Both the position numbers and the translations under genes were made by a program. This document shows positions 17,606-26,174 of a DNA stretch of 64,000 bases, one piece after another. The stretch spans positions 1 to 64,000 of the forward strand of contig NZ_AUBI01000009.1 of NCBI RefSeq assembly GCF_000429165.1. The letters are read 5' to 3'. The DNA is from Acetobacter nitrogenifigens DSM 23921 = NBRC 105050. GTDB taxonomy: Bacteria; Pseudomonadota; Alphaproteobacteria; Acetobacterales; Acetobacteraceae. The notes beneath the pieces are model-generated. The model ran no database searches, was not told the origin of the DNA, and saw only the letters and a list, made by a program, of their open reading frames with translations. Within the stretch, counting starts at the first letter, position 1. Each line of letters starts with the position of its first letter.

Positions 17606-18859
17606 ATGTCGGCAGGAAATGCAGTGGAAGCCGTCGATACCCTCATTATCGGCGGAGGGCAGGCAGGTATCGCGATGAGCGAACATCTCGGCAAGCGCAA
17701 CATTCCATATCTTGTTGTCGAACGTGGAAAAATCGCCCAACGCTGGCGCGCGGAGCGTTGGGATTCCCTCGTCGCAAACGGACCGGCGTGGCATGACCGC
17801 TTCCCAGGCCGCAAATTCGAGCAACTCGATCCCGACAGCTTCGCCTCGAAATCCGATATCGTCTCGTATTTCGAGGGATATGTAGACCAGATCGGCGCGC
17901 CCATTCGTTGCGGCGTCGAAGTCACGGCGCTGCGCAGCGCCCCGGAAGGAGAAGGCTTCGAAGCAGAGACGGCTGACGGGACGATCCGGTGCCGCAACGT
18001 GGTCGTGGCTACCGGCCCGTTTCAGAAACCGACCTTTCCCGCGATCCTGCCGCCGGACAGCAGAGTCGATCAGATTCATTCCAACGCCTATCGCAACCCG
18101 AGCGCCTTGCGCGACGGCGGCGTGCTCGTGGTCGGCGCCGGATCGTCCGGCGCGCAGATCGCCGAGGAACTGCGTCGCGCAGGACGCGACGTATGGCTGT
18201 CCGTTGGCCCCCATGACCGGCCGCCCCGCCGTTACCGAGGACGCGATTTCGTCTGGTGGCTCGGCGTTCTGGGAATGTGGGACATGAAAGTTCCCGGCCC
18301 CGGCACCGAACATGTGACGATTGCGGTCAGCGGCGCGCGCGGCGGACATACGGTCGATTTTCGTGATATCGCGGCGACGGGCATCACCCTTGTCGGTCGC
18401 ACCGAAGCCTATGAGAACGGCGCATTGCGTTTTGCCGCCGATCTCGAACGCAACGTGGCCGCCGGCGACGCCAACTATCTTGCGATGCTCGACGCGGCGG
18501 ACGCTTATGTTCGCGAGCATGGCCTTGATCTGCCCGAAGAACCCGCGGCACGCGAACTTGGCGCGTTGCCAGACAGCGTGACGAATCCGTTGACGACACT
18601 GGATCTGGCGAAAGCCGGGATCAGCACGATTATCTGGGCGACCGGCTACCGGTTGGATTTCGGATGGATAGATCTGGACGTTTTCGACGAACACGGCCAA
18701 CCGCACCATGATTGCGGCGTTTCAGAGACGCCCGGCCTCTACTTCCTCGGCCTCGCGTGGCTGTCGCGGCGCGCATCGCCCTTCATCTGGGGCGTGTGGC
18801 ACGACGCGGATTATCTCGCCGGCCACATCGCCGAGCGCGAGGCGTCTCCACTCGCATGA
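17606..18859 (+). CDS. Flavin-containing monooxygenase-like NAD(P)/FAD oxidoreductase
   Basis: A 417-residue flavoprotein. The start at 17606 has AGGAGA 10 bases upstream. The FAD-binding Rossmann motif is LIIGGGQAGIAMSEHL near the N-terminus. WDSLVANGPAWHDRFPG, VATGPFQKP and a second dinucleotide fold, VLVVGAGSSGAQIAEEL, follow. IWATGYRLDFGWID and GLYFLGLAW complete the pattern of the CzcO/TrkA/FMO group. HSNAYRN lies where FMO enzymes carry their fingerprint. It should oxidise a soft nucleophile or small ketone using NADPH. The substrate is unknown, and no neighbour suggests a pathway. Confidence 0.85.
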   Translation: MSAGNAVEAVDTLIIGGGQAGIAMSEHLGKRNIPYLVVERGKIAQRWRAERWDSLVANGPAWHDRFPGRKFEQLDPDSFASKSDIVSYFEGYVDQIGAPIRCGVEVTALRSAPEGEGFEAETADGTIRCRNVVVATGPFQKPTFPAILPPDSRVDQIHSNAYRNPSALRDGGVLVVGAGSSGAQIAEELRRAGRDVWLSVGPHDRPPRRYRGRDFVWWLGVLGMWDMKVPGPGTEHVTIAVSGARGGHTVDFRDIAATGITLVGRTEAYENGALRFAADLERNVAAGDANYLAMLDAADAYVREHGLDLPEEPAARELGALPDSVTNPLTTLDLAKAGISTIIWATGYRLDFGWIDLDVFDEHGQPHHDCGVSETPGLYFLGLAWLSRRASPFIWGVWHDADYLAGHIAEREASPLA

Positions 18860-19178
18860 CACTGCCTTACGCTGCTGACGACCGGTCTTGCGTCAGCGGC
18901 GGTCGCAGGCGAGGGGCCGCTGCCTCCTGGCGCGTATTACATCATTGGACGCCAGACCGGCGGCCGGATTGATCGACTTGAATAAATTGAACTGTAGGCG
19001 CGGCGATCACACGCCCCAGCCACACAGCGTCAATAAAGTACGCCCAACGGTGGCTCGGCGTGATCGGGCCAGACGAAGAATCCAGCTTTATGACGGAAAT
19101 CGTTGGCGTCACCGCGATCTTTCTGACGGCTCCGGTCGCAATCGCAGTCTCCCGCAGCATCCGTCACCGAGCCCGATC
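18860..19178. other. Spacer between convergent genes
   Basis: About 320 bases between the monooxygenase and the APH-like kinase genes, whose ends face each other. A minus-strand frame at 18942-19160 (72 codons) has no binding site or recognised product. No clear terminator hairpin was found. Confidence 0.4.
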
Positions 19179-20549
19179 TCAGATCGACTCAAACGAAGGC
19201 GCTGCGGTCTCCGGATCGATCGCGGTCAGGAACTGCGACACCAGATCGTCGCCCAAGGCGGGGGCGCCGCACATCATTGCGATCGACAGTCCAAGCAGGG
19301 ACGAAGCAGGCGTGTGACGCGCAGGCTGCTCAGTCGCGGCGATTTCCGGCGGGGGGACGCGCAGGTCCATGACCAGCGTCGGACAGCAGAACAACGCGCA
19401 GCGCAATGTCTCTCGCCACTCAGATGGAAGCGCGCCACGGGCGCGCAGATCCGCCAACAACGGACGCCACAACAGACGCGCCTTGCCGCGCAGGAACGCG
19501 CGACGCAACGGCGTAAGAGACCAGTTGGTCGTCACATGCGCGACGCCTCCCTTCAGCCGAAGCGCAGGAGCCTCGGCAAGGTCGGCCGGATGATAAAGCC
19601 AGTCAGCATGAGCAAGGATATTGTGAAACGTCGCTTTCACCTCGGCGAGCAGAGCCGGGATATTGCGTCCTGCAAACGCGGGATCGAAAAAGGTGAGTGA
19701 AGAGGGCGTCGCGTTTTTCGCAGCCGTAAACCAGACATTGGCGTTATGTGCGTCGCCATGCGCTATCACGCCGCCATACTGCGCGAGAGACGCAGGCGAT
19801 AGCAGGGCGAGACTGCGCTCGAGAATACCGCCAAGCGTGCCTTCGTAACGCGTGCCATCGATCACCCAGTGGAGCGCTTTTACCTGCGCCCCTGTCAGCG
19901 TCGCGCCTGACAATGCGAAGAGTCGCTCGTCAGCGAAGAACGCAGCCGCGCGGCCACCCAGCGAAACATGGCCATCCGCGTCCGCCGGAGCTGCGAGCCG
20001 GTGGTAGAATAGTTGATGGATCGGCTCGGCGGCGCTCTCCGCCGCATCAATCGGATGCCAGGTCTCGCGATATATCCTGACGCTGAGACGATCGAGCTCA
20101 TCCTGCGCAGAGATCAGAGAATCATGATCGCCGCCCGCGAGTGAACGCCCCAGATCCACAGCGCGGGCTGCGTCTGCCAGACGCGGCGTGGTGCGCCGGT
20201 CGTAAAGCAGGATCTGCCGCCCTATCCGCCGACATACATAGGCTGGCATGTCCACGGAATATCCCGCGTCCTGCAGGATCTCGCCACGATAGAATTCCTC
20301 AAGAACCGATTCCTCGCCTTCCTCATGGTGAAACTTGAAGAAAAACACAGCGCCGTCGTCGCGCGTCACGAAGCCATTTACCGAGTTGAGGCTGTAGCCA
20401 TCTGTGCCGAACGAAATATCATAGGGCTCAAAGCCGAACTCTTCCCTGATCAGTTGCGCAAGCGCCTGGCTCGCCTCATCAAGTCGACCTTCACGCCTTG
20501 CGCGTAGTATTCCGGCCGCCCCCACTTCGTGCGGCGCGAAGACGTTCAT
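19179..20549 (-). CDS. APH/choline-kinase-like phosphotransferase, unknown substrate
   Basis: A 456-residue protein with the core of the aminoglycoside/choline/homoserine kinase fold: GVIAHGDAHNANVWF is the Brenner catalytic loop (HGDxxxxN), and LTFFDPAFAG holds the metal-binding Asp. The N-terminal lobe includes GYSLNSVNGFVTRDDGAVFFFKFH, where a Lys could bind ATP. It is some 100 residues longer than ordinary APH proteins, with a C-terminal extension. Its ATG overlaps the stop of the HisD-family gene by four bases (ATGA), so both should act on the same pathway. It is unlikely to be an antibiotic-resistance enzyme; a small alcohol or amino-alcohol substrate is a guess. Confidence 0.75.
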   Translation of the reverse strand: MNVFAPHEVGAAGILRARREGRLDEASQALAQLIREEFGFEPYDISFGTDGYSLNSVNGFVTRDDGAVFFFKFHHEEGEESVLEEFYRGEILQDAGYSVDMPAYVCRRIGRQILLYDRRTTPRLADAARAVDLGRSLAGGDHDSLISAQDELDRLSVRIYRETWHPIDAAESAAEPIHQLFYHRLAAPADADGHVSLGGRAAAFFADERLFALSGATLTGAQVKALHWVIDGTRYEGTLGGILERSLALLSPASLAQYGGVIAHGDAHNANVWFTAAKNATPSSLTFFDPAFAGRNIPALLAEVKATFHNILAHADWLYHPADLAEAPALRLKGGVAHVTTNWSLTPLRRAFLRGKARLLWRPLLADLRARGALPSEWRETLRCALFCCPTLVMDLRVPPPEIAATEQPARHTPASSLLGLSIAMMCGAPALGDDLVSQFLTAIDPETAAPSFESI

Positions 20550-21877
20550 CGCGGCGCAACCTTCGGCATTGGACGGGCGGAAGAGACCGCGCGTGCATGG
20601 CCGTCAAAACCCTCGAACCGCGCGAAGCGTTCCGCGTGGTGCGCGGCTTCGCGGTAAGCCTCGTCAGACACCCGGGCGAACGACATCCGTTTCATGAAAT
20701 CATGAACGGATAACGGCGAGTGTGTTCGCGCAGCACGATTGGTCGGCAAAACCGCGTTCGGGCCAAGCACATAATTACCCAGCGTCACCGGCGTAGCATG
20801 CCCGAGAAGAACCTCTCCCGCGTTACGGATGCGGCCCAGATCGGCCATTGGATCCGCAGTCAGGATTTCAAGATGCTCCGGCGCGTAGGCGTTGGTGAAC
20901 GCGACAGCCGCATCGAAGTCTGCAGTCAGAATAATGCCGCCATGCTCGCCGCCCAGAACCGAACGAGAGAAGCCTGCCCGCTTCGCTTCCATTGCCGCCC
21001 AATGCGTTTCCAGCGCCGTGCGTACGCCTTCCGCCACACGACGACTGCTGGTGACGAGCCAGGCGGAAGAATCAGGTCCGTGCTCCGACTCAATAATCAG
21101 ATCCAGGGCGGCAAGAACCGGATCGACGCTGTCGTCGGTGAGAATAATCGCCTCGCTCGGTCCCGCAGGCACGCCGGGATCAAGAACGTCACTCAACAGG
21201 CGTTTCGCCGCGACCACGTATGGGCTGCCCGGACCGACGATTTTCGCGCAGGCAGGTACTGTCTCCGTACCGAAGGCGACTGCCGCGACCGCCTGTGCGC
21301 CGCCACATTTGTAGACGTCCCTGACCCCAATCAGCCGCGCCGCCACCAACGTTCCAGCGTCCACGCGCCCGTCATGCGCTGGCGGCGTCACGACGATCAG
21401 ACGCGGTACGCCCGCAACCATGCCGGGAATGGCCGTCATGTTCAGGACACTCGGGAACGACCCTTTACCACGCGGCACATAGCACGCCACAGAGTCGATC
21501 GGCAGGCACCGGTCCCCCGCCCAGATTCCGGGCTGAACCTCTATCATCCAGCTATCTTCGGGTTTTTGCGCCTCATGAAAGCGCCTGATGTTCCCGATGG
21601 CGTATTTGATGGCGTCCATTACGTCGGGTTCGATCCTGGCGAACGCTTCGTCGAACTCTTCTTCCGTCGCGCGGATCGTCATCTCCGGCGCCGTGACTCC
21701 GTCCAGCTCACGAGCGAAGTGCTGCAGGGCGGCATCGCCCTCTTGTTTCACCCGTTCAATGATCGGCTTCACACGGTCGAGAAAGACAGAAAGATCGCTT
21801 TCTGTACGTTTGAGAAGTTCGGACGGAAACCCCTTGGTCGCGCTGAGATCGTGGAAAGTCACCGAGAAATCAGACAT
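20546..21877 (-). CDS. Histidinol dehydrogenase family protein (HisD paralogue)
   Basis: A 443-residue, zinc-dependent NAD dehydrogenase of the HisD family, the fold that oxidises an alcohol through an aldehyde to an acid. Family motifs are VACYVPRGKGSFPSVLNM, GGAQAVAAVAFGTETVP, IVGPGSPYV, PAGPSEA, SEHGPDSSAWL and NAYAPEHLEI. The His and Glu/His metal and catalytic positions are kept. The C-terminus reads ARTHSPLSVHDFMKRMSF instead of the biosynthetic pattern. No other his gene is near. The sequence resembles HisD paralogues used in catabolism, such as sulfopropanediol dehydrogenase HpsN, more than the biosynthetic enzyme. The start at 21877 has AGGAACC upstream. It overlaps the kinase gene. 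Confidence 0.85.
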   Translation of the reverse strand: MSDFSVTFHDLSATKGFPSELLKRTESDLSVFLDRVKPIIERVKQEGDAALQHFARELDGVTAPEMTIRATEEEFDEAFARIEPDVMDAIKYAIGNIRRFHEAQKPEDSWMIEVQPGIWAGDRCLPIDSVACYVPRGKGSFPSVLNMTAIPGMVAGVPRLIVVTPPAHDGRVDAGTLVAARLIGVRDVYKCGGAQAVAAVAFGTETVPACAKIVGPGSPYVVAAKRLLSDVLDPGVPAGPSEAIILTDDSVDPVLAALDLIIESEHGPDSSAWLVTSSRRVAEGVRTALETHWAAMEAKRAGFSRSVLGGEHGGIILTADFDAAVAFTNAYAPEHLEILTADPMADLGRIRNAGEVLLGHATPVTLGNYVLGPNAVLPTNRAARTHSPLSVHDFMKRMSFARVSDEAYREAAHHAERFARFEGFDGHARAVSSARPMPKVAPR

Positions 21878-22782
21878 CGAGATGGTTCCTGCGTTGAGCG
21901 GCGCACGAGAGCGACCGCGTGAAAATCGGAAGACGAAAGCGAAAGGCTGCCGCACGCCATGGCGCCAACACGAGCCTCGCCCGACCGCAGGGCTGCAGGA
22001 CGTCCCGCGAACCAGCCCTTTCCATTCGTTACAGTAAGACCCGTTCAAAACAGAGCATCGCACACTCGATTCCGGCGGCAACGAAGAAGACGAACCCTAA
22101 ACCGCAGTCGTGCGGATCGGTGGATGGGCTTCAGGTGTCAGGGCATGGACGCACACATCCTTTCGCTTCAGGCGATTATCCGTTACTTGCGGCCTGTCAT
22201 CGGCTGAACGATAGATGTCACGGTTTCGGAATGAAAGGCGCCTGATCGACGAAGCCATATAGTTTTTTTCATGGCAAGGCTTCGAAAAAAATTATTCAAA
22301 AAAACATTTTATAATCGAAATATAATCTTATGCTCTTATAACGAAACAAGGATATACAATGGCTATTATTTATTCTCGAACGATGTTCAATTCAAGCAGA
22401 ACATACCGATACACAACAAAACATCGCTTGTATGTTATTGAATAATTTTACCTTCAACCGATAAATTGCCAGTCGGCATCGGTCGCAAAAAATCCAATTA
22501 TTCCAATAAAAAATGGTATTTTCACATTAGAATCCACCCTCTGTACGGCAATGCCAAAGATTTTCTCGCTTACAACACCATACCGCGTTCATTGTCTCGA
22601 CGCCCCCCATTACAGCACGGGACAAACCGTTTTAGAGCGAAGCGCCGTATGCGACCAAAAAATCACGCTGAAGTCGGAGACGCCAGGAGTCAGGCTATCC
22701 ACGATCACAAAGCTTGAGCGGAGCAGGATGCCCATGCTCGTATACAGAGAAGAGAGCGAAAACCAGCCATCAAGGACAAACA
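21878..22782. other. Long, partly AT-rich intergenic region
   Basis: About 900 bases between the divergent HisD-family and SDR genes. The part from about 22255 to 22560 is strikingly AT-rich against a GC-rich background and probably carries promoters. A 28-codon frame at 22359 is described separately. No larger gene is supported. Confidence 0.5.
22359..22445 (+). CDS. Possible 28-residue small protein or leader peptide
   Basis: MAIIYSRTMFNSSRTYRYTT begins a 28-residue basic peptide. Its ATG is preceded by AAGGATATACA, a well-spaced ribosome binding site that stands out in this AT-rich spacer. It lies about 340 bases before the SDR gene on the same strand. No homologue is recognised; chance is a real alternative. 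Confidence 0.25.
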   Translation: MAIIYSRTMFNSSRTYRYTTKHRLYVIE

Positions 22783-23556
22783 ATGAATCGCGACGAGCCT
22801 CTGCTATGGCAACGGTTTTCTCTGAAAGACCGTTGCGTCCTGATCACGGGCGCCAGCCGCGGAATTGGCCGGGCGCTCGCTCTAGGCTTCGCCCAGGCGG
22901 AATGCCACGTCGTCATCGCGGCTCGCAAAATCGATTCACTTGCCGAAACCGCCCGTGAAATTTCAGCATTGGGGGGTTCGGTCGAACAGATCGCGCTCGA
23001 TCAGACGAACGTAGCGGGCATTCGATCAGCGTTCGCCGCCATCGGCCAGATCGACGTACTGATCAACAACGCAGGCGTTGAAGACGTTTGCCCCTCTCTC
23101 GATATCGAAGAAGAGCTCTGGGACAGAATTATCGACACCAACCTGAAAGGAGCGTTTTTCGTCGCCCAAGCCGCCGCCACTCGCATGGCCGGGCGCAAAC
23201 GCGGCGCGATCATCAATCTGGCCTCCCTGACCTCTTATGTCGGCGTGCCCACGGCGACGCCCTACGGATCGTCCAAATCAGGAATACTTGGAATGACCCG
23301 CGCTCTGGCCGCCGAATGGGCGCCTCTCGGCATTCGGGTCAACGCGATCGCTCCCGGTTATTTTCACACAGACATGACGAAAGAGTTTTACGAAAATTCG
23401 ACGTGGGTCGAATCGATGCAGGCCAAGATTCCCCTCGGACGTTTTGGCGCAGTCGACGACCTTGTCGGAGCGGCGGTTTTCCTGTCCTCCGACGCGGCGT
23501 CCTATATCACCGGGCAGTGCCTGCCTGTCGATGGCGGATATCTGGCGTCGATCTAG
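22783..23556 (+). CDS. Short-chain dehydrogenase/reductase, gluconate 5-dehydrogenase-like
   Basis: A 257-residue classical SDR. TGASRGIGRALA is the NAD(P)-binding motif and NNAG the structural one. The catalytic set is Ser (NLASLTSYVG) and YGSSKSG (YxxxK). VNAIAPGYFHTDMT and GQCLPVDGGY follow. AAGGACAAACA precedes ATG 22783. The opening WQRFSLKDRCVLITGASRGIG is like gluconate 5-dehydrogenases and related polyol/ketoacid reductases. It is divergent from the HisD-family/kinase pair and might work in the same pathway, but the 900-bp spacer makes this uncertain. Confidence 0.9.
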   Translation: MNRDEPLLWQRFSLKDRCVLITGASRGIGRALALGFAQAECHVVIAARKIDSLAETAREISALGGSVEQIALDQTNVAGIRSAFAAIGQIDVLINNAGVEDVCPSLDIEEELWDRIIDTNLKGAFFVAQAAATRMAGRKRGAIINLASLTSYVGVPTATPYGSSKSGILGMTRALAAEWAPLGIRVNAIAPGYFHTDMTKEFYENSTWVESMQAKIPLGRFGAVDDLVGAAVFLSSDAASYITGQCLPVDGGYLASI

Positions 23557-23672
23557 GGGGCTTTTAAAATGATTGGCCGCACGCCCGGAGATAGCTGATG
23601 GAACCGGCGCGCGAAGTGAGAGCCAGATACGTTTCCAGCCGAGAACAGAAAGCAGTCAATTTTGGGGGGTAT

Positions 23673-23958
23673 TGGTGAGCCGGGAGGGACTCGAACCCTC
23701 GACCATTCGATTACGTACCACTTCGGCTTTCGCCGCCCGTAAAGGTTCGTGGTCTGGACTTTATCTTCGCCATGGACCGAAGTCTTTAGGCGGGCCCTGT
23801 CAAGTCTCTACACCTTCAAGTCGTAGCCGACTTGCTTGGCTCGGTATCGGCACGGCGTGAGCCAGAGCGTTCACCGAATTTAAGGCCTGTTCCACGACCG
23901 GTTTCCCGACCGCGCTCCCATTGAAAGTCGAATGCTCTACCGACTGAGCTACCGGCTC
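23673..23958 (-). tRNA. tRNA-Lys(UUU), interrupted in the anticodon loop by a group I intron
   Basis: On the minus strand the 5' exon (23958-23924) has the acceptor strand GAGCCGG, TA, a D arm GCTC-AGTCGGTA-GAGC, and the anticodon stem TTCGA then CTTT. The 3' exon (23713-23673) starts TAA, then TCGAA, the variable loop, the T arm GAGGG-TTCGAGT-CCCTC, CCGGCTC and an encoded ACCA. All stems pair perfectly once the 210-nt insert is removed. The joined loop is CTTTTAA with anticodon TTT, and discriminator A as in other tRNA-Lys. The insert sits between anticodon positions 35 and 36. Splicing is therefore needed for function unless another tRNA-Lys copy exists. Confidence 0.93.
23714..23923 (-). 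ncRNA. Group I self-splicing intron (IC3-like) in tRNA-Lys
   Basis: A 210-nt intron with recognisable core elements in order on the minus strand: P-like AAATTCGGTGAA (23881-23870), Q-like GATACCGAGCCAAGC (23848-23834), R-like GTAGAGACTTGACAGGGC (23811-23794) and S-like GAAGATAAAGTCC (23768-23756). The exon CUUU can pair with GGAG at intron nucleotides 6-9, which gives the conserved U-G wobble at the 5' splice site. The last intron base is G, as required. There is no homing endonuclease gene. Size and site resemble the small tRNA introns of cyanobacterial tRNA-Leu and Azoarcus tRNA-Ile. Confidence 0.88.
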
Positions 23959-24028
23959 TCACCAACGGGGCGGCTTGTACATGCTCACCGGGGTCAGGGC
24001 AACCCTTGATCGACGAGAAGTCGCCTGA

Positions 24029-25990
24029 TCAGTGAATCAGATGCGCGCGCCCCCGCGCCGTGGCGAGCGTCTGCTCGGCCGCAAACGCAGGCCACTCGCC
24101 ACGCACCAGAGCCTCCAGCGAAGGCGTTGGCAGGTTCATACGGTCAGCGTAAATCCAGAGATACGACAGCGCGCGCGACACGTAGACCCGGGTCTCGGGA
24201 TTCGGCAGGCGCTCCATGTAAAGGAGAGGATCGGTCGCGGCGCCGCTAGACGCCTCCCAACGGCCGATCGCGCCAGGACCGGCGTTGTAGCTGGCCAGCA
24301 GGCGAATAAGATCCCCGCCATCCGGCGATGAGGCGGCGTTCGACGCCGTCAGATGAGCAAGGTAGCGGACATAAGTCTGCCCGATCTCGAGATTCAGCCC
24401 CGGATCGTGCAGAGCCTCCGGCGCCGCAGTAAAGCGCGCGGCGTCGCCTGTGACGAAACCGGCCGTCACCGGCTGCAACTGCATCAGCCCATGCGCCCCG
24501 GCGCCGGATACTGCGCCAGGCTTGAAATTCGATTCCAGACGGGTCAGCGCATAAACGAGCGCCGGATCGACTGTGAACCCGTGCCGAGGATGCAGCGACG
24601 GCAGCGGCAGATTGGGCGCTTCCTGATCGGCGGCCTGCGTCAGACTCTGGATAGAGTCCTCCATCTCGAGCGCGAGGTCATTCAGTCCAGCAGCCTCGGC
24701 CACCAGCCGCATGGAGCGCGCCAGAGCCGTATCGTGTAGCACATTCGTCCAGTAGCGACGGAAAGCGTTCTCCGCGCGTTCCTGCTCGCCCACCTGCAAC
24801 AGCGCAAAGACGCGCTTGCCAATGGGGGTGGCGGCGACGGCCTCCACGTCGATTTCGGTCAATACGGGCCGCACCGGAGCGTCGTCCACGGGGGTTTCCA
24901 GCGCCGCGTTCGTCACGCCGCCGCCAGACGAATGGCGCGGCGCGCGATCGAGCATCCGGCGCGCGAGCAGGCCATACAGGCTATTCGGCGCCGTCAGGGC
25001 GCGTTGCAACCATGGACGAAATGCGCTGTCTTCCCCGAGTTCGCGATGCGTGCGGGCCGCCCAGAACGCGGCGGCCGATTTCAGTTCCGGCGTCGCAAGC
25101 GGCGCCCGCGACGCCGTTTCGAAGAACGGTGCGGCGTCAGCCTTGCGGTCGAGCGCCCAGGCGGCGAGACCGGCGACATAGGCCGGAAAACCGACCTTTC
25201 CGTCGCCGCGCACGAACGCGTCGGTCGCCATCTCCAGCGCCTCCGCGCCATGCCCCTGACTCAGCAGGAGCTGCGCGACCTCACCGCCAAGCTGCGCGGC
25301 GTACGGCGCAGTCATGCCGGGCGTTATCGAGACCAGGTGAATAGCGCTACGAGCGCCCTTGACGCCTTGCGTCGCGCGCTCCACCACAGTCCGGTCCAGC
25401 AGCGGATTACGGGTGAAGGCCCGGTCGAAAGGATCGTCACGATTCACGCCGCCGACGCCGCCCAGCATGGCTGACGACGGTTGGGACGGCAGGGCGCCGT
25501 GATCGGGCATGGAGGACAGCCGCGCAAACACCGCCGGAGCGTCCGCCATGTCGGCGTTGGCGTGGAGCCACTGCCTCAGCTCCAGAGCCGTGGGGTGATA
25601 CGCGGGATTGAGATAGCGCTCGGCCAGTATGTCGCCGAGCAGAGTCGAATCGGTCAGTCGGGTCGTGGCCGCCAGAGCATCGGAAAATGCGCCCTGCCGC
25701 TGGAGTCGAAATATCGACCGCACCAGTGTCGCAATGTCGGAAGAAAGCGGCCGTGGGAGCGCCACGGCATCGTCGCCGCCGTGCGCTGCGAAACGGGGGA
25801 TCGCCATGGCGTACTGTTCGCCGGAACGTGCGAGCCGCGCCCCGCTTTCGGCGTCAGCCGCACCGTCGGCGCCGCCGCCCGAGCCGGGGGCGGAAGCCCT
25901 CGCTGTGGCTGACGCTCCGGTCAACAAGGCTGCGCCCGCGAGCAGAACGCGCACGGCTACATTTTGGGAGAACTGTCCGATGACTCGCAT
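24029..25990 (-). CDS. Soluble lytic murein transglycosylase (SLT domain)
   Basis: A periplasmic protein of 653 residues that cleaves peptidoglycan glycan strands. ATG 25990 begins a signal peptide (VAVRVLLAGAALLTGASATARA). A long alpha-superhelical region follows, as in Slt70, with hydrophobic alanine-rich helices. The C-terminal catalytic domain has ALTRLESNFKPGAVSGAGAHGLMQLQP with the catalytic Glu in RLESNF, then LASYNAGPGAI and ETRVYVSRALSYLWIY. The length is typical. The start codon lacks a strong binding site; a TTG at 26029 would add 13 residues. Confidence 0.92.
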   Translation of the reverse strand: MRVIGQFSQNVAVRVLLAGAALLTGASATARASAPGSGGGADGAADAESGARLARSGEQYAMAIPRFAAHGGDDAVALPRPLSSDIATLVRSIFRLQRQGAFSDALAATTRLTDSTLLGDILAERYLNPAYHPTALELRQWLHANADMADAPAVFARLSSMPDHGALPSQPSSAMLGGVGGVNRDDPFDRAFTRNPLLDRTVVERATQGVKGARSAIHLVSITPGMTAPYAAQLGGEVAQLLLSQGHGAEALEMATDAFVRGDGKVGFPAYVAGLAAWALDRKADAAPFFETASRAPLATPELKSAAAFWAARTHRELGEDSAFRPWLQRALTAPNSLYGLLARRMLDRAPRHSSGGGVTNAALETPVDDAPVRPVLTEIDVEAVAATPIGKRVFALLQVGEQERAENAFRRYWTNVLHDTALARSMRLVAEAAGLNDLALEMEDSIQSLTQAADQEAPNLPLPSLHPRHGFTVDPALVYALTRLESNFKPGAVSGAGAHGLMQLQPVTAGFVTGDAARFTAAPEALHDPGLNLEIGQTYVRYLAHLTASNAASSPDGGDLIRLLASYNAGPGAIGRWEASSGAATDPLLYMERLPNPETRVYVSRALSYLWIYADRMNLPTPSLEALVRGEWPAFAAEQTLATARGRAHLIH

Positions 25991-26174
25991 AGTCCGGCGG
26001 GGTTTATAAGTTCCCGATCGCGAAAGCAAGCTTTCGCTGATCCGCTCACCAATACGGCCTACGTATCCACGCCTAAAGCATTGAATTCAGGATATTACTT
26101 CGATCACAACGAGCAATGATAAAAATCGTATTCCTGACACATTTAAACAAATATTTGGCGATGACGCCTTTATT

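Noticed and set aside
18942..19160. 72-codon minus-strand frame with a membrane-like stretch
   Set aside because: It lies between two convergent genes and has no binding site or family resemblance.
19179..20549. Aminoglycoside resistance gene
   Set aside because: Only the general kinase-fold loop is shared. The protein is too long and is coupled to a metabolic dehydrogenase.
20546..21877. Ordinary biosynthetic histidinol dehydrogenase
   Set aside because: The family is right, but the C-terminal pattern (HDFMKRMSF), the coupled kinase and the lack of other his genes argue against the biosynthetic role. The symbol hisD was left out.
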